Assembly: GCA_012729315.1 (NCBI GenBank)
Contig: JAAYDI010000028.1
Span: 1 to 64,000, forward strand
Reading direction: 5' to 3'
DNA: 64,000 nucleotides
Source of the DNA: Planctomycetaceae bacterium
GTDB lineage: Bacteria > Planctomycetota > Planctomycetia > Pirellulales > Pirellulaceae
A program made the position numbers and the translations under genes. This document shows positions 17,850 through 26,281 of the stretch, piece after piece. Positions within the stretch are counted from its first letter, which is position 1, and every line of letters starts with the position of its first letter. The notes under the pieces are model-generated. The model had not been told where the DNA came from. It saw nothing but the letters and a program-made list of their open reading frames with translations, and did no database searches.

Positions 17850-19589
17850 TTATTTGGCGGCCGCTTTTCCGTCGATGCGCCGGTCGGCCGCGCCAACGTA
17901 ATGCCCGGTCTTCGGATCCAGGCCGATCAGATGCGCGTCGCCCTGCTTCGACGACTGCAACTTGAAGTGGTGCCCCATGTCGGTCAGCCGCTCGACGGCC
18001 GATGCGTATTCCGGGCGGTCAATTCCTTCAAAGCCGACCTCGTCGGGAAACCACTGGTGATGCAGCCTTGGCGCATCGACGGCCTGGCGCGGGTCCATAC
18101 CGAAATCAACGACGTTGAGGATCGTGCAGAGCACGGTGTTGGTGATCGTGCGGCCGCCGGGGCTGCCCGTCACGAGGACCAGGCGGCCGTTTCGGACGAC
18201 CAGGGCAGGCGTTTGCGAACTCAGCATGCGCTTGCCCGGGGCGATCACGTTGGCCGGCGTGCCGATCAAGCCCGTCCGGTCCGTATGGCCGGGAACACGG
18301 TTGAAATCGGTCATCTCGTTGTTGAGCAGGAATCCCCCGCCTCGGACCACGACACGGCAGCCGTAGGAATTCTCCAGCGTGTAGGTGTTCGAAACGGCCA
18401 TCCCGTCGGCATCGACGATCGAGAAGTGCGTCGTCTCGAGCGACTCGTCGGCGAGTGGGATGTCCGGCGCGATCGCTTCGCTCGGCGTGGCCTTTTCCGG
18501 ATCGATGGAGGCGGCGAGCTTCTTGGCGTACTCCTTCGTGGTCAAATCCGGCGGGATACAGACGAAATCGGTGTCGCCCAGGAATCGGGCGCGATCGCAG
18601 TAGGCCCTGCGCATGGCTTCGATCACCAGGTGCATCGCCCGAGGCGGCCACGGGGCCGGCCCGACCGTGGCTGGCGGTCGTAGGGAATCCTCATCGAGCT
18701 GAAAGTGTTCCAGGATATTGAGCGTTTGGATGAGGCAGATTCCGCCGCCCGAAGGCGGCGGCGGCCCGTACACATCGTAACCGCGATAGACCCCATGGAT
18801 TGGCCGGCGCAGCCTGGCCTCGTACTGCCGGAGGTCTTCTTTCGAGATCAGGCCGCCTCCGGCCTCCATTTCCGCGACGATCAGGTCGGCAATCGGACCG
18901 CGATAAAACGCGTCGCCCCCGCCGTCGGCAATGTATTCGAGGGTCCGAGCCAGGTCAGGCTGCACGAACCGATCACCCGCCTGCCACCTCTCTTTTCCAG
19001 GCGGCCGGTAAACCCGCTGGAACTCAGCGAACTGCTGATTCGCAGACAGTACATCGTTGAGCGAGCTTGCCAGGGCATCGTTGACGGCGAATCCTTCCCT
19101 GGCCAGCCGCACGGCCGGCATCACGAGATCGCGCCACGGCAATGAACCAAATTCCTTATGGGCCAGAACCAGGCCAGCGACCGTGCCCGGCGTCGCGGCC
19201 ACACGGTGCCCATCCATCCGAAAATCCCGGGTGAGCATGTCGGGCGTGGCCGCCGCGGGCGCCGTCTCGCGGTACTCGACGCACACCGGCTCCTGCTCAC
19301 GCCCGGCGTAGACCATCATGAATCCGCCGCCGCCGATGTTCCCGGCGGAAGGCCACGTGACTGCCAAAGCGAAAGCCGTTGCCACGGCCGCATCCACCGC
19401 GTTGCCGCCACCGTTGAGCGTCGCCAACCCCACGTCGCTTGCCGGCGGCGAGACGGAAACCACAATGCCGCCGGCCCCTTCGGCCGCGCCCGCGGTGGCC
19501 GCCATCGGCCCGACGCAGACTCCCGAAACCATGACCAGTACCGCCAGGGCCGCCAGGGGTGTCCCCCAGCGCGAAATCGCGAGTCTCAT
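17850..19589 (-). CDS. ggt: Gamma-glutamyltransferase precursor
   Basis: 579 residues; adjacent ATGs at 19592 and 19589 follow GGAGGAG, and the second has better spacing. A signal peptide covers residues about 12-36. The proenzyme self-cleaves before the first Thr of TTHFSIVDADG (about residue 386), giving large and small subunits; that nucleophile and the following GGGFLLNNEMTDF and GSPGGRTI segments are intact. The N-terminal SVSPPASDVGLATLNGGGNA and NIGGGGFMMVY blocks are standard. It hydrolyses or transfers gamma-glutamyl groups from glutathione and related peptides in the periplasm. Convergent with the sialidase gene, 65 bases apart. Confidence 0.93.
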   Translation of the reverse strand: MRLAISRWGTPLAALAVLVMVSGVCVGPMAATAGAAEGAGGIVVSVSPPASDVGLATLNGGGNAVDAAVATAFALAVTWPSAGNIGGGGFMMVYAGREQEPVCVEYRETAPAAATPDMLTRDFRMDGHRVAATPGTVAGLVLAHKEFGSLPWRDLVMPAVRLAREGFAVNDALASSLNDVLSANQQFAEFQRVYRPPGKERWQAGDRFVQPDLARTLEYIADGGGDAFYRGPIADLIVAEMEAGGGLISKEDLRQYEARLRRPIHGVYRGYDVYGPPPPSGGGICLIQTLNILEHFQLDEDSLRPPATVGPAPWPPRAMHLVIEAMRRAYCDRARFLGDTDFVCIPPDLTTKEYAKKLAASIDPEKATPSEAIAPDIPLADESLETTHFSIVDADGMAVSNTYTLENSYGCRVVVRGGGFLLNNEMTDFNRVPGHTDRTGLIGTPANVIAPGKRMLSSQTPALVVRNGRLVLVTGSPGGRTITNTVLCTILNVVDFGMDPRQAVDAPRLHHQWFPDEVGFEGIDRPEYASAVERLTDMGHHFKLQSSKQGDAHLIGLDPKTGHYVGAADRRIDGKAAAK

Positions 19590-19840
19590 CATCCGGCTCC
19601 TCCAGATCGGAACGGTGGAGTAGTAAAACTGCCCTGTCTCTCCCGCCTGTCTCACGATGAGCAAAGCGTGAAGTACCTCGCAGGGCAACGCGGCAGTACA
19701 CAGCTCATTGTGCCATATACCTATCAGCTGATCCAACCAGTGAGACCTAATCGCCGACGGTTTTTTTGCGCAGCCTTCCCGGTCGTTCAGGAGTTCAGGA
19801 GCGATGTACCACTCTCCTTTTCACACCCGGACAAGACACA

Positions 19841-21268
19841 TCAGCTGTTCGGCAGGAAGGCACCGACAGCTTTCAGACGGGCTTGCAGTTCGGGCACCGG
19901 GACACCTCGCGTGTCCGTGCCTTGCTCGAGGGCAATCGTTGCAGCCACACCAGCAGCCTGGCCCGTGATGAAACAGCCGGGCATGACACGAATCGAACTC
20001 TGGATGTAACGATCCGAGCTGACACAGCGGCCCGCCACCAACACGTTCGACAGTCCTTTCGGAACCAGCACACGGTAGGGTACTCCGTAGCTCTCCCCCC
20101 GGCCGTACCGCAAGCTCTTGAAGTCCCTGGCGTATTCTTCGTAACTGGCCTGATCCGACCTGGCTGCGTGAATGTCTACCGGATAACAATAGCGTCCAAT
20201 CTCGTCATCAAACACGGCACGCCGTTTGAAGTCATCCAGGTTGAGTACATAGTCCCCCATGATCCGGCGGCTTTCGCGGCAGCCCAATTGCGAGGCGGTG
20301 GCCACCAACTCCATCTGGCTGAAGCCCTTGAGGTATTCCTTATAGTAGCGTTCGTATTCCACGAGTGACCTGCGGGCCCAGATCAAGGCTTCGGTCAGCG
20401 ACCATTCGTCAGTCGCATCCACACCGAACGTATGGCCGATATTGCCGCCGCCCAGACGGCGTCCCACGCGAAACATGCCGGGCAAATGGCGATCCTGGAT
20501 TGTGAACACGTTGTCCCGGAACGCATCCTCCAGGCGGCTCTCATCGGATGGGCGCCCCCCTTGATGCACTTTGTCCCAGTCGACGTCGGCCCACAGGCTG
20601 CACAGCGTCCCGGCCATCATCTTCCCATCCGCATCACCCTTTTCGAAAGGCGCCCCGGCCCACGCCGCCAGATCGCCATCGCCGGTACAGTCGATGAACA
20701 GGCGAGCGCGGACGGCAGACAAGCCGCTCTTGCCTGCCAGAACCACGTGAGCAACCTTGTCCGCGGCGGTTTCGACGGCGACCAGAGAGGTCCCAAACGT
20801 GAACTTCACACCTGCCTCGATCAGCAGGTCGTCATACACTCGCTTGAGCACTTCGCCGCGGATTGTCATGCCGTCATCGGGTCCCGTGCCACCCGCCTGC
20901 CGGAGCCGCGTGAGGATGTCCTGGCCGACGCCGCTCGCCACCGTATTCACGCCATCACTGAACGTCATGAATACGGGCAGCATTCCGGCAGTGCCCATAC
21001 CACCCAGGCAGCTGTTCTGTTCGGCCAGGAACACGTTGGCCCCTTGCCGCGCGGCACTGACCGACGCCGCCACGCCGGCTGGTCCGCCTCCCGCCACGAA
21101 CACGTCCACCTCATGCCGGACCGGGACCTCGCGCTGAAACGTGACCTGCTGGCCGGCTGACGGCGTGTCCGCCGATGTCACCGAACCCGACACCATGCCG
21201 CCCAACGCGGCGGCCAGCGAACCTGTCAGCAGACTGCGTCGATCGAATGCGGGCGATTGTGCACACAT
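19841..21268 (-). CDS. Exported FAD-dependent oxidoreductase (FAD_oxidored family)
   Basis: 475 residues. The N-terminus has twin arginine (FDRRSLLTGSLAAALGG), indicating Tat export of the folded flavoprotein. The FAD-binding motif is canonical: VDVFVAGGGPAGVAAS near residue 53, followed by ACLGG-like NSCLGGMGTAGM. ARLFIDCTGDGDLAAWAG is the family's second FAD-contact motif, and PGCFITGQAAGVAA near the C-terminus closes the fold. Family substrates are mostly unknown; alcohol or sugar oxidation is a guess. It starts 18 bases after the stop of the upstream TIM-barrel gene, so the two form an operon. Confidence 0.88.
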   Translation of the reverse strand: MCAQSPAFDRRSLLTGSLAAALGGMVSGSVTSADTPSAGQQVTFQREVPVRHEVDVFVAGGGPAGVAASVSAARQGANVFLAEQNSCLGGMGTAGMLPVFMTFSDGVNTVASGVGQDILTRLRQAGGTGPDDGMTIRGEVLKRVYDDLLIEAGVKFTFGTSLVAVETAADKVAHVVLAGKSGLSAVRARLFIDCTGDGDLAAWAGAPFEKGDADGKMMAGTLCSLWADVDWDKVHQGGRPSDESRLEDAFRDNVFTIQDRHLPGMFRVGRRLGGGNIGHTFGVDATDEWSLTEALIWARRSLVEYERYYKEYLKGFSQMELVATASQLGCRESRRIMGDYVLNLDDFKRRAVFDDEIGRYCYPVDIHAARSDQASYEEYARDFKSLRYGRGESYGVPYRVLVPKGLSNVLVAGRCVSSDRYIQSSIRVMPGCFITGQAAGVAATIALEQGTDTRGVPVPELQARLKAVGAFLPNS

Positions 21269-21286
21269 GGGTACCAGCCTCCTTCC

Positions 21287-22636
21287 TTATTGATGGTGCC
21301 GCGGACCACTGCCACGCGTGTCCGCTCGAAGACGTTCCGACATCGCTTTGAGCAACGCCATGTTACCGGGGGGGAACTCGAAGTTGGCCGCCTCATGCAC
21401 GTCAACGCCGTCAAAGCCGTATTTGCAGGTCATTTCGGCGAAGAACCGCGTGTTGGTTTCGATGTCCGACAGCCATTCGGAGAACAGAAACAGCTGAGTT
21501 TTGCCTGCACAGTAAGGCTGGTATTCCCGAGCCGCCCAACTGAATAGATCCTCCCCGTTCAGACGCGCCACCTCGGGCTTCGCAGTCCAGTATGCATGAC
21601 CGGGCTGCGACATGATCTCATAGTCACCAATCACGAACGCATCGGCGATTCGAGCGTCGACCAGGTCCTTCCAATGATTGGTGAACCGCGCCACCACATT
21701 CGTGCTGAAGTGCGGATCGACCGGGAATTGCGTGTAGCGTCCGATTTGCAGGCCAATCCACAGTTCCTTGCCGCGGTCGTGGCAGAGTGCGGCGAGTTCC
21801 CGATAGAGCTGCACCATCGCCTCGCCCTTCAGGTCGTGCCACGCCGCTCTGTCAAAGTCCGCAGCGGTGCGGATATCGACGCCATATTTCGCCTGGAAGG
21901 CATCCACGATCGGCTGGCTGTAGCCGTAGTAGTCAGTCTCGTGCGTGTTGGGCAGATGGCGGCAATGGCTGCTCGTGGAACAGTGCACGCCATCGGCCCC
22001 GAGCTCCAGAAGTTCTTTTGCCTGCGCGACGCGGAACGATCGCGCCTCAGGCCAGGAATAGTCCATCAGTCCCTTGAAGTACGTCTTGCCGTCCCGGCCA
22101 ACCCATTGACAATGCGGATGTTCGTCCAGAAACTTCGACCGAAAACCAGGGTACCCATCGTCGAAGATGTCGAGCCACACGAGCACTTTCATGCCCTGAG
22201 CATGGCATGCGCGGATGAAGACCTCAGGCGGATTCAGGTTGCGCAGCGTCTCGGCGTAGCGGTTGCACCAGTTCGTGCCGTGGGCCAGGTACTCATCGAG
22301 CGCGCCAAGGAAGGGGGCGAAATTCTCGCGCGCATGATCCACATCGAAATGCACCGGGTATGATAACTCCGTATGGTAAGGGAGCAGTCCCAGGAAACCG
22401 CAACGGACCAGCAGCGTCTCGCACCCGTGTTCCTTCAACTGGGCGACCAGAGTCCGAATGTCATTCTCTGTGAGTGGCTGTGGACGCTGGTAAACCTCAT
22501 CGTTCACATCCACGTCAACAATCAACTTCGGAACATCACGCACCGCGGCATCCTGCGCACTTGTCTGCGCACTTGTCATTGCCACACTCCAGACCGCGGT
22601 AACTACAAACAGTACACTCAGTAAGGAGCGTTGCAT
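21287..22636 (-). CDS. Secreted GHL10-like TIM-barrel protein
   Basis: 449 residues; AAGGAG precedes the ATG and a signal peptide covers residues 1-28. A 12-bp tandem duplication at 22553-22576 duplicates the SAQT tetrapeptide after the cleavage site. The fold looks like a family-10-type glycosyl-hydrolase-like barrel: NDIRTLVAQLKEHGCETLLVR (early strand/helix), AQGMKVLVWLDIF, ELGADGVHCSTSS, and KELWIGLQIGR strands in series. The putative function is poly- or oligosaccharide hydrolysis, but no pair of catalytic acids is certain. It is the first gene of a two-gene operon with the FAD oxidoreductase. Confidence 0.7.
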   Translation of the reverse strand: MQRSLLSVLFVVTAVWSVAMTSAQTSAQDAAVRDVPKLIVDVDVNDEVYQRPQPLTENDIRTLVAQLKEHGCETLLVRCGFLGLLPYHTELSYPVHFDVDHARENFAPFLGALDEYLAHGTNWCNRYAETLRNLNPPEVFIRACHAQGMKVLVWLDIFDDGYPGFRSKFLDEHPHCQWVGRDGKTYFKGLMDYSWPEARSFRVAQAKELLELGADGVHCSTSSHCRHLPNTHETDYYGYSQPIVDAFQAKYGVDIRTAADFDRAAWHDLKGEAMVQLYRELAALCHDRGKELWIGLQIGRYTQFPVDPHFSTNVVARFTNHWKDLVDARIADAFVIGDYEIMSQPGHAYWTAKPEVARLNGEDLFSWAAREYQPYCAGKTQLFLFSEWLSDIETNTRFFAEMTCKYGFDGVDVHEAANFEFPPGNMALLKAMSERLRADTRGSGPRHHQ

Positions 22637-23250
22637 AAGACGGTTCTCCTTCTGTGATTCAGTTCAGTTCCCCCCCCCGGGCAGTCGTGGCCGCCTGCCA
22701 TTCACAGGACGGTGCCCGCAGAACGGCGCACAGCGGGGAACGGATACGGTCACACTACCCTGCCGGGCGTTCAGTTTCAATCACCACAGAGTTCGACAGC
22801 GCCCGGAGAGTACGACGACGTCCGGCTCTCGGTCGTCAATACAACGGGATCCGTGGCAAGGTTGATCGTCGCTGCACATGTCGTGACATGTCGTGGCGAC
22901 GCTGAAGCCCGCCAATAGCAGACGACGAGCGAGCGAAGCAGCAGAATCGGCCGGACGCGCTGCCGCGACGGTCCTGATTGCCCTGGGGAGCGCTGAAAAT
23001 CCGGTCGATAATGTCCCGCCGGAGAACTTATTGCCCCCTTTGCCGACACCATGCACGGCGTGTTACCATGGGGGACAGTGAAGAACAACCCCCAGCCTGG
23101 ACACTCCACCACCAGCATCCTGCGGTTCGAACGCGTTGGCGACCAACACTGCCAACTGCGACACAACACAACCGCGGCACAACACGCCCGTGGTGAGTTG
23201 CTGGACGATCCATGTCGTTGATTAACACTCCTGATTGAAAGGCTCCTATC
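22637..23250. other. Gene-free divergent region with nested palindrome
   Basis: 614 bases between the TIM-barrel gene and the esterase gene. It opens with a run of nine or ten C near 22669 on the plus strand. I find no coding signal on either strand: open frames lack ribosome sites and family-like sequence. The one structured element is the palindrome at 22868-22900, listed separately. Promoters for both flanking genes are expected but none stands out. Confidence 0.65.
22868..22900. repeat. Tandem duplication inside a nested palindrome
   Basis: ACATGTCGTG is duplicated at 22876-22885 and 22886-22895. Each ACATGT is itself a palindrome and the pair can fold on each other; the outer arms GTCGC (22868) and GCGAC (22896) close the structure. 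Could be an operator or simply a slippage product. Confidence 0.7.
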
Positions 23251-24615
23251 GTGAGAATGCCAGCGTTGTCGGCCCACAGAAGTCCTTTCCTCCGAATTAG
23301 GCACGTCGTCGTGTTCCTGGCTCTCATCGCCACTGTCAACCTCCAGGCGGCTGAGCCCACCTACCAGATCACGGTAGTCACCGACCGCGAGGATGCACTC
23401 TACGACGCGGGCGAGCAGGCGCAGTTCCTGATCAGCGTGCTGAAGGATGGCGAAGCCGTAAGTGAGGGAACCGTCTCATTTGCGGTCGATGACTTCGTTA
23501 CGGAGTACCCGCCCAAGAGCGACTTTCCCGCGGGGATTCGCGACCTGACAGGCGAGGTGGTGGCGATTGCGGTTACCTCCGACAAGCCCGGTTTCCTGCG
23601 CTGTGTGGCGAGCTATACACCGCCTGGTGGCGAAATGATACAGGCATTGGCTGGCGCGGGTTTCTCCCCACTGCAGATTGGACCGAGCCTGCCGGTGCCT
23701 GAGGATTTCGATGCGTTCTGGGACGAACAGAAGCGGAAACTGGCCGAGATACCATGGGAGCCGACGCTGACACCTGTCGAACAGGAGGACGGAGCGATCG
23801 CGTGTTTTGATGTGCAGATCCCCTGCCTGGGCGACGTGCCAGTATCAGGCTATTTCGCCAGACCGACGGTCGCCGCCGCCAAGAGTTTGCCGGCGATCCT
23901 CTGGGTGCAAGGAGCGGGCGTGCGCGGTTCGATCCTCGGCAACGCCCTCCGCGGCGCCAAGGAAGATATGCTCTCGATGGATATCAATGCCCACGGGATT
24001 CCCAACGGCAAGCCCGATGAGTTCTACGCCGAACTGAGTTCCGGCAGGCTCGACAACTATCCGCAGGCGGGACGCGAGAGTCGCGACACAATCTACTTCC
24101 GCGGGATGTTCGTTCGGTTGATCCGGGCCATCGATTTCCTGACTTCGCAGCCCGAATGGGACGGTGAGCATCTGATCGTCGTGGGGCACAGTCAAGGCGG
24201 CGGTCAAGCATTGGCAGCCGGCGGACTCGACTCGCGCGTAACGCTGATCGCCTCGGGTGTTCCCGCCATTTGTGACCATGCGGGGCGCGCCGCGGGGCGA
24301 GTCAACGGATGGCCCAAGCTGGTGCCCACCCGCGAAGATGGTACTCCAGACCCGCAGATACTCCAGGCCGCCCAATACGTGGATGCGGTCAACTTCGCCA
24401 GCCGCTGCCACGCCGAGGCGATCATGAGCGTGGGATTCATTGACATGGTCTGTCCGCCATCGACCTGTTATGCGGCATACAACCTCCTGCGGGGCCACAA
24501 ACAAATGGTCAACGTGCCGCTCATGGGACATGCCGTAACTCCCCAGATCGATGCGGCGTTCTGGGAGCGGATCCTCGAGCACGCTGGCAAGGTGCCTGTG
24601 GAAAGCGGGAAGTAA
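23251..24615 (+). CDS. Secreted acetyl xylan esterase / cephalosporin-C deacetylase family hydrolase
   Basis: 454 residues with a GTG start at 23251 placed eight bases after GAAAGG (ATG at 23257 is the alternative). Signal peptide spans residues 16-33. Residues about 35-125 form an immunoglobulin-like N-terminal domain. The AXE1 alpha/beta-hydrolase domain follows, with the triad Ser314 (VVGHSQGGGQ), Asp398 (GFIDMVCPPST) and His427 (LMGHAVTP). The FIDMVCPPSTCYAAYN segment is a strong family signature. It would remove acetyl groups from xylan-type or other oligosaccharides. Convergent with the serine hydrolase gene across a clear terminator. Confidence 0.92.
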   Translation: MRMPALSAHRSPFLRIRHVVVFLALIATVNLQAAEPTYQITVVTDREDALYDAGEQAQFLISVLKDGEAVSEGTVSFAVDDFVTEYPPKSDFPAGIRDLTGEVVAIAVTSDKPGFLRCVASYTPPGGEMIQALAGAGFSPLQIGPSLPVPEDFDAFWDEQKRKLAEIPWEPTLTPVEQEDGAIACFDVQIPCLGDVPVSGYFARPTVAAAKSLPAILWVQGAGVRGSILGNALRGAKEDMLSMDINAHGIPNGKPDEFYAELSSGRLDNYPQAGRESRDTIYFRGMFVRLIRAIDFLTSQPEWDGEHLIVVGHSQGGGQALAAGGLDSRVTLIASGVPAICDHAGRAAGRVNGWPKLVPTREDGTPDPQILQAAQYVDAVNFASRCHAEAIMSVGFIDMVCPPSTCYAAYNLLRGHKQMVNVPLMGHAVTPQIDAAFWERILEHAGKVPVESGK

Positions 24616-24636
24616 CAGCCAGGGGTTCACCCCAGT

Positions 24637-24665
24637 CGCCGGTCAGCTGCACAGGCTGACCGGCG
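24637..24665. terminator. Bidirectional terminator hairpin between convergent genes
   Basis: A perfect 11-bp stem, CGCCGGTCAGC at 24637-24647 and its complement at 24655-24665, with a 7-base loop. It lies between the stops of the convergent esterase (24615) and serine hydrolase (24729) genes. A short TT follows on the plus strand. Confidence 0.75.
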
Positions 24666-24728
24666 GTTGCCACTGAACGAATACTCTCGTGGCACGCAGG
24701 AAATCACCGGCCCCAACCTGAAGAACGC

Positions 24729-25955
24729 TCACTGTGGCAGCTGTGACGCGATGTCCTGGAATCGTTTGCGCATGTCGGAGTCGTCGGCGTTGGGAAAATT
24801 CGTGCGTTGCACCATCACGATGTAAACACGACCTCGGACAGGGTCGAGCCACGCCTGCGTTCCAAACGCGCCACCATGCCCGTAGGAACCGGGAGACAGC
24901 GCGCTGGTTGCCCCTTGCGGTGCCCGGATCACACACACCCCCACGCCCCATGCGTTCCCCGTTGTGAAACCGGTCACCAGATCCCGAGTGCTGGGTGTGC
25001 GGAGTGTCAGCACCGATGCTTCGAACAGCACGCGATGGCCCTCAAAGCTCCCGTTTCCCAGCAACATCTGACAGAACCTGGCGTAATCCGTCGCCGTCGA
25101 GAACAGACCACCGTTAGCAGCCGGCATGCGGTGGCGGTCGGTGGGCTCTTTGCCTGCGAGCAGGAAGATCGGTGCCGGTTCCAGCTTCCCGTCTGAAGTC
25201 CGGCGGTAGCTGGTCGCCAGACGCGAAGCCTGTTCGGCCGTGAGATAGAAGCCTGTATCCACCATGCCAAGCGGTTCAAACAGGAAGCGGTGGGCATACT
25301 CGTCGAACGTCAGACCGCTGATGACTTCGACAATACGCGCCGCCGTATTGATGCTGGTCTGACTGTACTGCCATTTCGTGCCGGGCGGGAATTGCACACC
25401 CGCGCTGGCGTACAACAGGCTGGCTGCCGCCAGCGACGGGTGGCCGTAAGGGTCTCGCAGCTCGCGCATGCCCGACGTGTGATTGAGCAGCTGCCGGATG
25501 GTCACGGTCACCCGGTCACCCGCGTCATTCTTGAGTTCCCGCATTTCCGGCAGGTAGCGATCGATCGGATCGTCCAAGGACAACTTACCCTGATCGACCA
25601 GCTGCATGACACACACACCAGTAACCGGCTTCGACATCGAGGCAATCCAGAAGATGGAATCGACGCGCATCGGTTCTGCAGTGTCGGTCGGCGCACCTTG
25701 CAGTTTCGCATCCCCAACCGCTCCGAGATGAAGAATGCGCTCCGCGTCCGCGACCAACGTGACGGCTCCGGCAATCTCGCCACTGCGGACAAAGGTCTCC
25801 ATGCAGGCGTCAATCGACCGCACATTGGCGACCGTTGGCTGCGCCGCATCCGGTGCATTGCCCGTGGAGACGGACGCGTCCTGGGCCTGAGCGAAAGAGA
25901 TCAAGGCCGGGAACAGAAACGTCCCATACAACAACAAGGTGCTGCGCATACACAT
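24729..25955 (-). CDS. Secreted serine hydrolase, beta-lactamase fold (class C/EstB-like)
   Basis: 408 residues. ATG at 25955 follows GAGGAG at good spacing; a second ATG two codons later and an upstream frame extension are less likely. Signal peptide runs to about AQAQ (residue 25). The active-site motif S106-M-S-K109 (IASMSKPVTG) is followed by YSQTSINT at the YxN position and GHGGAFGTQ at the KTG/HxG position. This is the pattern of penicillin-binding-protein-like esterases and D-aminopeptidases rather than true beta-lactamases. A 10-bp tandem duplication (TATCCACTGA) sits just upstream at 25974-25993. Confidence 0.9.
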   Translation of the reverse strand: MCMRSTLLLYGTFLFPALISFAQAQDASVSTGNAPDAAQPTVANVRSIDACMETFVRSGEIAGAVTLVADAERILHLGAVGDAKLQGAPTDTAEPMRVDSIFWIASMSKPVTGVCVMQLVDQGKLSLDDPIDRYLPEMRELKNDAGDRVTVTIRQLLNHTSGMRELRDPYGHPSLAAASLLYASAGVQFPPGTKWQYSQTSINTAARIVEVISGLTFDEYAHRFLFEPLGMVDTGFYLTAEQASRLATSYRRTSDGKLEPAPIFLLAGKEPTDRHRMPAANGGLFSTATDYARFCQMLLGNGSFEGHRVLFEASVLTLRTPSTRDLVTGFTTGNAWGVGVCVIRAPQGATSALSPGSYGHGGAFGTQAWLDPVRGRVYIVMVQRTNFPNADDSDMRKRFQDIASQLPQ

Positions 25956-25973
25956 GACGGACTCCTCGTCAGT

Positions 25974-25993
25974 TATCCACTGATATCCACTGA
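25974..25993. repeat. Perfect 10-bp tandem duplication
   Basis: TATCCACTGA at 25974-25983 and 25984-25993, within 20-40 bases upstream of the serine hydrolase start. Confidence 0.9.
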
Positions 25994-26281
25994 ATTCGTG
26001 ATCACACCACTCCCGGTTCGGCAAGCTGCTTGTCAGGATTCCGATCGGAATCATACCACATTCCGACCGCCACGCCATCGTCGTCCTTTTCAGGTGGTAC
26101 AGCACGGATGTGTTTTATTTGCCTTCCACTCGTGTTACACTTGCCTGTGTGGTCAGCGGATGCCGTGTGTTTCCGTCTGCGGTGTTCGGGGGAATGAGCC
26201 AAATAAGCCTGATAAGTCTGATGCGGCCGGTACCCCATCGCCAGAGGACCGGTGCGATATTGCCGGGGAAGAGGAGCAGTG

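Noticed and set aside
22777-23304. 175-codon minus-strand frame in the 614-base gap
   Set aside because: No ribosome site, composition unlike real neighbours and it would overlap the esterase start.
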